Below are positions 35,511 to 41,247 of a DNA stretch of 41,247 bases, piece by piece. Origin of the DNA: a virus; the IMG/VR virus record IMGVR_UViG_3300037459_000185, positions 1-41,247 of that record; one strand, 5' to 3'. Position 1 is the first letter of the stretch, and every line of letters begins with the position of its first letter. The position numbers and the translations under genes were made by a program. The notes beneath the pieces are model-generated. The model was not told where the DNA came from. It saw only the letters and a program-made list of their open reading frames with translations, and ran no database searches.

Positions 35511-38384
35511 CTAGATCACGCTTCCATCTGCAGTTGCTGTTGAGGTTCCTGCGGCGGTGGCCGCGCCCTGGATGATTCGAACGCCGCGCGCCGTCGCTGT
35601 GGCAACGCCGTCAGCCAACGCCTTGCCTCCGGCGATCAGGTTGCCGTTCGCTACTGCGGTGGCGACACCATCGGCATCTGCCCTACCCAATACGATGTCG
35701 CCGGGAAGTGTGGCCTCCGCCGGTTTGCCGACGCCCCAAGTTCCGATTCGGCTGATCCGCACACAGATCTTGGTCTGTTCGGAACCGAAGTCGGTGACTT
35801 GATCAGCGGCCAGATACTCGAAGGCTTCGGTAGTAACATTGGCCGTACGCTTGATCGGCCCGTTAGGACCGTCGAGGATCTCTACTTGGTATTCTCGCGC
35901 ATCTACATCCTGATCGTTGAACTGCGACAGCACCCGGAACCCTGGATAACGCGAGCGCCGAATCCATGCGATGTCCCAGTTGTCCACTCCATCGATCGCT
36001 CCGGTGATGTTCACGACCGCGAACGGTCGCAGGTTGTGCGCGAGCGGGGTGAACGTGTCTGCGTCGAATACCTCGTCGTCGAGAACGTCGCCGCCCGTCG
36101 TGACTCGCACCGTACGTGGAGATCCAATCGACCCCCAAGGGATCTTGATCGGGTTCAACGTGGCGTGATTCGTGAGCATGACGAATACAACGCCCCGCTC
36201 CGGTCGATGGATCGGATCAGTATCCATCATGCCACGCAGCATCGTAGTGAGCCGGTACACCCGGCCTAGTTCGTCAGGGACGAATCCAAGATCCTGCACA
36301 CCCGAAAAGGCGAACACCTCACCATCGACGCACGCTAGATTCGAACCGCACAGCACCATGGTCTCTTCGTGCGCACGAAGTGTTCCCTGGAACAGCACGA
36401 CATCGATCGAAGACTCTCGGTCGAACTGGTTAGGGATCGCACGGTCTTGGAAGGCAGACCCATCGACGACGATCCCTATGGCAGCCTCGCCCTGGACGTC
36501 GGCAATCTTCTCGAATGTCACTCCGTCGCAATCGCATGTCTGTTGGATCTCCGCCGACTCGATCCGACGCTCTCCGTACGAAGCGACTGGCAGGTAGTAG
36601 TACGGATCTACGAGTTCGTTAGCGGTCATCGCAGGCAACTCGCAGATTGCCAGCGTCAGTTGGGATCGACCATCGTTGACCTCGGAATCGTCCGTCGAGA
36701 AGTCGTCGAACGAGGACGCCGCGGCGATACTTAGAGTGATGGGATCGGTGAGCACGAACCCCTCCAACTCAATCGTCCCCATCGCGCCCTGATCAACCTT
36801 CTTGATCAGGAGTTTCAACTTCTCCCCGTTCACCGTGGTGTTGATGGCGTCGTTTTCCAGGAGGTAGTAGAAACTCGCTGGCAATGATCCGCGCCATGCC
36901 TGTCGCTGCCGTGACGGTTCCCATAGAACTCGCAGCCCGATCGAACGCGCCTCCGCCACTGTTAGCGACAGGGCACGCAGGTCCACATTCACCATGTTGT
37001 CATGGCGGAATTCGTTCCTGGTCTTGTGCTCGTCGATCGCCGCATCCTCAAGATTCTTGTCCACATCGGAGAAATGCACCGTGACTCCGGATGGCAGTTC
37101 GCTGTCGGATCGCTCCGGTGAGAATCGGATCCCGGCACCAGTCGCGCCTGATGTGATCCCAAACTCAAATTCGTTGATGAACGAGATGCGGACGTTGTCT
37201 GGGGTGAAGATGTAAACGGTGTCGTCGCGGACCTGGGCGAGAAGATTGTAGGCGGTGATCAGAGCCTGCAGCCGACCCGCAATGGAGTTGTTACCGTAGC
37301 TGACGAACCCTCGGAATTGATCCGATGCACCAGTCACGCCGTCCGTGTTCGGAACGACAGGCCCGTCTGGGTGAGCAGGAGCAGCACCGATCGCAAACAC
37401 GTCACGAATCACGTCGCCCAGTGTGTATGTCGCTGCGTCAGCAACGAGAATGTTCGTGGTGTCAAGAGGAACACGGTTACCGAACTGCGTCAGACGTAGC
37501 GATTCGATGACGTAGTAGGCAAGCCCTTCGTGCGCTACCGGCTCAAATTGATGCTGAACCATGAGAGGATCCAGTGCCTGTCCAGCAGTGCCGTCGTGGA
37601 ACGTGATTGCCTTCGCAAAATCACGATTCACACCGATCGTAATCTTTTCAGTAACCGTTACGTTCGGAGTTATCCCCTCGTCGAAGTTCGAAGGCGTCGG
37701 AAGGAATGGGGTCATGTCCTCTGCCCGCATAAGCACGTATGTGCCGCCGCCGGTGTTGAACCTACCTTTGATTAAGACAAGGAACTTGGCGGCATTGTTT
37801 TGTGGCTTGGAGAATCCACTAAGGGTGATCTTGAACTCCCCACCACCAACCTTGATCTGGGTCAGATCTATCTGACCACCCGGAGAATCTAGTCTAGTAT
37901 ATACAACTGATGGGAGAAAAATGAAGTGTCGAATCTGGAGCTGTCCAGTGCCGATGACCCGCGTGCTTATCGTGGTGAAAATCTTGTATCCGTCGGCGTA
38001 GATCGCGAACAAGGAATTGGTCAGGCGACGGTTTACGGCTATCGCAACGTGCGCGTGTCGTTCCCCGTTGTCGATGAAGACTGTCGACATCCAGATCAAC
38101 TGTCCACGCACTCGGACACCGCTGCCGAACGCATAAATCGCCGGACCGCCTTCTGCTGTATTGGTCAGATCCGGTAGTAGCGTCTCTGGACTATCACCGA
38201 TTCGCCCATCGGGGTAGATCAGTTCGTTGGCGACGAGAGATCCCACGACGCCGCCGATAGCAGCGCCGACTGCTGCACCAGCCTTAGAACCTAGTAACGG
38301 GTTGCCGAAGTACGATCCGACCGCGGCACCAGCAACGGTGAATACCAACTGAATGAGAGTCGCGCCAAAATCCCGAAGGGCCAT
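35511..38384 (-). CDS. Tail hub/tip protein (GTA-like, Phage-tail_3 type), 957 aa
   Basis: An N-terminal glycine-zipper hydrophobic region (AGAAVGSYFGNPLLGSKAGA, then AAIGGVVGSLV) and a long beta-rich body identify a baseplate-hub or tail-tip protein of the gene-transfer-agent kind. The body includes TNTAEGGPAIYAFGSGVRVRG, SLFAIYADGYK and ITLSGFSKPQNNAAKF. The C-terminal 55 residues contain about three short repeats (ADGVATAVANG, ADGVATATARG, TSTATADGSVI). It directs host adsorption and DNA injection. Its position between DUF2163 and DUF2793 genes supports this. Confidence 0.88.
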   Translation of the reverse strand: MALRDFGATLIQLVFTVAGAAVGSYFGNPLLGSKAGAAVGAAIGGVVGSLVANELIYPDGRIGDSPETLLPDLTNTAEGGPAIYAFGSGVRVRGQLIWMSTVFIDNGERHAHVAIAVNRRLTNSLFAIYADGYKIFTTISTRVIGTGQLQIRHFIFLPSVVYTRLDSPGGQIDLTQIKVGGGEFKITLSGFSKPQNNAAKFLVLIKGRFNTGGGTYVLMRAEDMTPFLPTPSNFDEGITPNVTVTEKITIGVNRDFAKAITFHDGTAGQALDPLMVQHQFEPVAHEGLAYYVIESLRLTQFGNRVPLDTTNILVADAATYTLGDVIRDVFAIGAAPAHPDGPVVPNTDGVTGASDQFRGFVSYGNNSIAGRLQALITAYNLLAQVRDDTVYIFTPDNVRISFINEFEFGITSGATGAGIRFSPERSDSELPSGVTVHFSDVDKNLEDAAIDEHKTRNEFRHDNMVNVDLRALSLTVAEARSIGLRVLWEPSRQRQAWRGSLPASFYYLLENDAINTTVNGEKLKLLIKKVDQGAMGTIELEGFVLTDPITLSIAAASSFDDFSTDDSEVNDGRSQLTLAICELPAMTANELVDPYYYLPVASYGERRIESAEIQQTCDCDGVTFEKIADVQGEAAIGIVVDGSAFQDRAIPNQFDRESSIDVVLFQGTLRAHEETMVLCGSNLACVDGEVFAFSGVQDLGFVPDELGRVYRLTTMLRGMMDTDPIHRPERGVVFVMLTNHATLNPIKIPWGSIGSPRTVRVTTGGDVLDDEVFDADTFTPLAHNLRPFAVVNITGAIDGVDNWDIAWIRRSRYPGFRVLSQFNDQDVDAREYQVEILDGPNGPIKRTANVTTEAFEYLAADQVTDFGSEQTKICVRISRIGTWGVGKPAEATLPGDIVLGRADADGVATAVANGNLIAGGKALADGVATATARGVRIIQGAATAAGTSTATADGSVI

Positions 38385-38386
38385 AC

Positions 38387-39361
38387 CTATACCCTCTCCC
38401 TCGCTGGCTGCCTTGCCTTGCGTGGTCCTGGCATATCCTTTTCACCGCCGAAGTTTAGTTCATTCTTGTAGACATCCTTACAGGTAGTGAACTCGCCGTC
38501 GCAGCCTTCAATGGCAGTCACCAGATCGTTGATCGCAAAGTCCCTGGGGGTGTCTTCGACGAGGTGAATCGTCCCCGAGAAAAACGGCGTCAGGGTCGAT
38601 TCGTCGTAAAATGACACTTCCAGTGTGATATCGACGTTATCGCTGGTCTGGAACTTGATCGCGCCTTGGGTGAACGTGTGACCGATTGGAAGACCGAGAC
38701 TTGATATCTGAAAGGATCGCCGTTGCTTGATGACCTTGGCAATCGGACGGTTCGTGTAGGTCCGGTTTTCGATTTGAATGTGCACGCCACCCTGTGAGGT
38801 TCGGTCGGCTCCACAGCCTCGGCCATCAGGATCATGATCCCCGAGAGAGAATCGGCAGTTCCGACAGAACGCTACGCCGAAGTGTTCTCGCGCCCGGGTC
38901 AGGTGCTTCTGATGCATTTCGAACGTCACCGTGTCGCGATCGTACTCCGCTGACGTGATCGTGTAGGTGATCTGATCCAACGCTGACCACTTCGGCCAAC
39001 GCCAATCCACCCGCCATTGAGTGACATCGGCGCCGAGGTATCGCTTTTCACGCATCGCGTCCCATCCACCGCTAGCCATGAAATTGAACCCGTTGACCAC
39101 AGCATTCGCCTCTCGGTTTTCGGGCCGAAGACCAACCTCCTTGCGAGCGTTCGAGAACGCGAAACTCCCGGTTGCCACGAAGCGTACTACCTTTGTGCCA
39201 CCCTCAACCACGGATGAAGTGACGCCTATCACGATGTCCTGGTCGTGCGACGTGAAGTACTCGAACTTCCCATCGATTCGTTTGATCGCCCATAGGAACG
39301 CAAACGCCGTGGTGCCTCGGTCGACTGCATCGAGGTTGCCTTGGAACGCTCCAGTGGTCAT
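38387..39361 (-). CDS. DUF2163/BR0599-type tail-tip protein, 324 aa
   Basis: The sequence matches DUF2163/Phage_BR0599. It has an N-terminal beta domain (AFAFLWAIKRIDGKFEYFTS) and a middle segment with FCRNCRFSLGDHDPDGRGCG. The C-terminal GCDGEFTTCKDVYKNELNFGG is the diagnostic ending of the family. In gene transfer agents this protein forms the distal tail plate. The cysteines in C-x-x-C may bind metal. It is complete. Confidence 0.92.
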   Translation of the reverse strand: MTTGAFQGNLDAVDRGTTAFAFLWAIKRIDGKFEYFTSHDQDIVIGVTSSVVEGGTKVVRFVATGSFAFSNARKEVGLRPENREANAVVNGFNFMASGGWDAMREKRYLGADVTQWRVDWRWPKWSALDQITYTITSAEYDRDTVTFEMHQKHLTRAREHFGVAFCRNCRFSLGDHDPDGRGCGADRTSQGGVHIQIENRTYTNRPIAKVIKQRRSFQISSLGLPIGHTFTQGAIKFQTSDNVDITLEVSFYDESTLTPFFSGTIHLVEDTPRDFAINDLVTAIEGCDGEFTTCKDVYKNELNFGGEKDMPGPRKARQPARERV

Positions 39362-39750
39362 GTCTCACCCCAGAATCGGTTGATCCAGACGCCGTTGTTC
39401 GTGCTCGCAACCAGCAGCGTGCACTCGATGGCGGGTTGCGTAGACCATTGCGCCGTAATGCTGACGTCGATCAGGGATCGAAGGTCTTGGTTCCGGTCGA
39501 AGATGTTCAGGATGTTGTCACCCCGGTCCTTGATCCGGAAATCTACGATGCTGGTCGTCGCGAATATGATCTTGTAGCGAGTCGACCCCAATGGCAGTCC
39601 CTTAGCCGATGGTAGTCGGATGTCTGCGATGCCCCCTGGAGAACTCGTGTCTACAAACAGTAGGCGATGGGCGTGCAGTTGATGAAGACCGCCACCACTG
39701 AGAGCAATGACTTCAGCCCCACCCATGAGAACTTCGACTCTCGACGCCAT
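39358..39750 (-). CDS. Hypothetical tail-region protein, 130 aa
   Basis: The start at 39750 lies 2 bases after the DUF2460 gene's stop. Beta-rich sequence such as VEVLMGGAEVIALSGGGLHQ and DTSSPGGIADIRLPSAKGLP, followed by FRIKDRGDNILNIFDR, suggests a structural protein, as does its position between the DUF2460 and DUF2163 genes. I do not recognise a family. Confidence 0.75.
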   Translation of the reverse strand: MASRVEVLMGGAEVIALSGGGLHQLHAHRLLFVDTSSPGGIADIRLPSAKGLPLGSTRYKIIFATTSIVDFRIKDRGDNILNIFDRNQDLRSLIDVSITAQWSTQPAIECTLLVASTNNGVWINRFWGET

Positions 39751-39752
39751 GG

Positions 39753-40904
39753 CTAGAATGCCCTCCATCGCGAGTCGAACGTCAACCACAGTTTGCGAGC
39801 TTGGCCGGGGCCGATGACGTTGTTTTCAACCGTGCTCGGTCCTCCAGCCTGAATCGGCTGCCAGATGGTGCCCGCGCTGGTTCCCGTCGGGAAGTACTCG
39901 AATAGGACGAGCTTGTTGGTCGCGGACTGGTTGAAGATCCAGAAGTGTGGTCCTCCCTTCGGAGTACGAGAATCGAAACCGACGATCTCTCCGTTCAGCA
40001 GGACTGGCGGCAACCGGACGACAGTGAACCCCGCAGGATTGAAGAAGTGGATGAATCCCTGGCTGAACTCGACGTTGGTCAACGGTCCAGTGACTCCGTG
40101 CGCGCCTTCCGCGAGAGCATTCGGCCGCAGCCGATCGACATCGTCTAGCGTCAATATCTGACCAGCGACCTTCTCCTCGATCAGAGGGAGTTCGGTGCTG
40201 CCGCTTTCGACGTCTCGGATAGCCCTCAACCATTGGTCAAGATCCGCGTTGAATCGAACTCGGGTGTGGAAGATTGCGCCCCAGGTCACGACGCTTCCCT
40301 GCCCGGGTGGGATGATCCAGTTGATGGTAGCAGGGGACTTCGTCAGCGAGAACGCCACGCCCTCCGTTACCTGAATACCATCGACGCCAACAAGGATCTG
40401 CTCAACCTTGTGCAACCTTCGGGTCACCTCGAATCGAGTGTCGTCCGCATACCGCTTGTAGATCGGCATCACGAACGTCCCGGTTTCCTTGGTCGGGCCC
40501 TCGGTGACGTCGAAAGGCGTGTGCACGTCGATGTGGTTCGCCGCTGTCGTGAAGTCGTTTGGATCCTGAATGTCGAAGGAAAACGCTGCCCCCTTGCGGG
40601 CAAGGACGAAGTCGACCAACTCCTCGATGTCCGCCGTTGGAAGATTGCCGATCGACGAGACGTACTGACGCTGCGCCTGTGACCAGTGCTGTTGGAATCG
40701 ATCCGCACCAGCCGCGGCCGTGAACTTGGTAGTTCGATGGCCTGGACCGTAGGTTTGCAACGTATCGACGAACTTGGTAGGCATGAGCACGTCGTGATGT
40801 CCCCCAAGCAGGGCTAGCGGCGCACCCGAAGTATCCGGCACCGAGAAGTCCGGAGCCGGTGGGACGGGCGCAATCTGCAGGTTTTGATGAAGAGGGAGGA
40901 GCAC
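39753..40904 (-). CDS. DUF2460-type tail protein, 383 aa
   Basis: The N-terminal half carries the DUF2460 pattern: TKFTAAAGADRFQQHW, then RQYVSSIGNL, IEELVDFVLARKGAAFSFDI and QDPNDF, and later RRLHKVEQILVGVDG. Gene-transfer-agent gp12 homologues of this family are distal tail components. Residues about 230-383 form an extra domain (VESGSTELPLIEEKVAG, HFWIFNQSATNKLVLFEYF) not seen in the shortest family members. It starts with ATG 2 bases downstream of the next gene's stop. Confidence 0.9.
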   Translation of the reverse strand: MLLPLHQNLQIAPVPPAPDFSVPDTSGAPLALLGGHHDVLMPTKFVDTLQTYGPGHRTTKFTAAAGADRFQQHWSQAQRQYVSSIGNLPTADIEELVDFVLARKGAAFSFDIQDPNDFTTAANHIDVHTPFDVTEGPTKETGTFVMPIYKRYADDTRFEVTRRLHKVEQILVGVDGIQVTEGVAFSLTKSPATINWIIPPGQGSVVTWGAIFHTRVRFNADLDQWLRAIRDVESGSTELPLIEEKVAGQILTLDDVDRLRPNALAEGAHGVTGPLTNVEFSQGFIHFFNPAGFTVVRLPPVLLNGEIVGFDSRTPKGGPHFWIFNQSATNKLVLFEYFPTGTSAGTIWQPIQAGGPSTVENNVIGPGQARKLWLTFDSRWRAF

Positions 40905-40906
40905 GA

Positions 40907-41247
40907 TCAGTCCTTTTCGTACCCTCGCGCGATGAAGTAGAAGTCATTCAGCCCGGAGAAGTCATCGTCCAACGTCACCATCAGCCGATCGTTGATTCCA
41001 CCATCCAGTTCGAGCGGAAACCCCATCGAATCGAAATCGATCACGGCGTGTAGGATCTTTCGGCCGGATCCGAGATCGTTCATGGTTACGCGGGAGAAGA
41101 TGTTGAAGATCTCCGAGTTGCGCGTGATCGGTATGCCATCGAGGAGATCGATTTGAACGACAGGGACCTCGTCTGTCACCGCGATGGCTAGTCCGGTGGT
41201 CAGCACGGCACCAAAAGCAGCGAAGAAGTCGCCGTCGAAGGCTCCAG
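40907..41247 (-). CDS. Tail-region protein, 5' end outside window
   Basis: The frame is open to the right edge, so the N-terminus is missing; a GTG at 41206 is only an internal possibility. The visible 113 residues are beta-rich (VPVVQIDLLDGIPI, RVTMNDLGSGRKILHAVIDF, NDRLMVTLDDDFSGLNDFYF). Position upstream of the DUF2460 gene suggests a structural tail protein. No family is recognised. Confidence 0.7.
   Translation of the reverse strand, partial: GAFDGDFFAAFGAVLTTGLAIAVTDEVPVVQIDLLDGIPITRNSEIFNIFSRVTMNDLGSGRKILHAVIDFDSMGFPLELDGGINDRLMVTLDDDFSGLNDFYFIARGYEKD

Overview
The window is 41 kb of a tailed double-stranded DNA bacteriophage, moderately GC-rich (about 58% by eye). The phage assignment rests on an intein-bearing terminase large subunit at the left edge, a siphovirus tail-tip module of the gene-transfer-agent type at the right edge, a RecT plus YqaJ-type exonuclease pair, and dozens of very short, tightly overlapping genes. 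Almost everything reads on the minus strand. Only terL (1-2235) and one small ribbon-helix-helix-like gene (28833-29027) read on the plus strand. Stop and start codons usually overlap as ATGA, GTGA, TTGA or an 8-base ATGNNTGA/ATGNNTAA type, so most of the minus strand is translationally coupled. I saw no integrase, DNA polymerase, helicase, capsid or recognisable lysin. The host cannot be named from the sequence.

Layout, left to right: terL C-terminal part with intein, then a convergent terminator hairpin (2338-2368). From 2424 to 8139 lies a run of small minus-strand genes (zinc-ribbon proteins, a lysine-rich 34-residue peptide, a DUF1064-type nuclease, a 472-residue unknown). From 8274 to 15496 come a terminase-small-subunit-like HTH protein, a ParB/DNA-methyltransferase fusion preceded by three TGAGAG-loop hairpins, a winged-helix protein and many unknowns. 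From 15516 to 19292 is the most striking locus: two tandem arrays of 34-base units (two conserved boxes separated by variable 8-base spacers) flank a gene for a Nop/IS110-like helix-hairpin-helix protein. This closely matches TIGR-Tas (tandem interspaced guide RNA) systems. An SMC/RecF-like ATPase gene lies upstream, and its 3' end runs into the second array. From 19620 to 20330 are a candidate structured RNA and a roughly 540-base degenerate GGCNN pentanucleotide array. A non-canonical CCA-ended tRNA-like element sits at 21531-21604. From 21613 to 34997 lie a SAM-methyltransferase-fold protein, an ASCH protein, a PD-(D/E)XK protein, RecT and its exonuclease, an HNH endonuclease, several tiny membrane proteins and more unknowns. 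From 35000 to the right edge is the tail module (DUF2793, hub protein, DUF2163, DUF2460).

Transcription: four copies of one promoter design (TTGAAC, exactly 16 bases, YATANT) fire leftward. Each is followed by a short hairpin with the loop GAGTT/AAGTC and a shared leader. They start the operons at 8139, 19214, 22944 and 31795. The 19.3-kb copy would transcribe the SMC-like gene, array 2, tas and array 1 as one RNA ending near a 15-bp hairpin at 15516-15570. GTATAC sites in four intergenic gaps may be a second regulatory site. Family names are from memory of published families; no database search was run.
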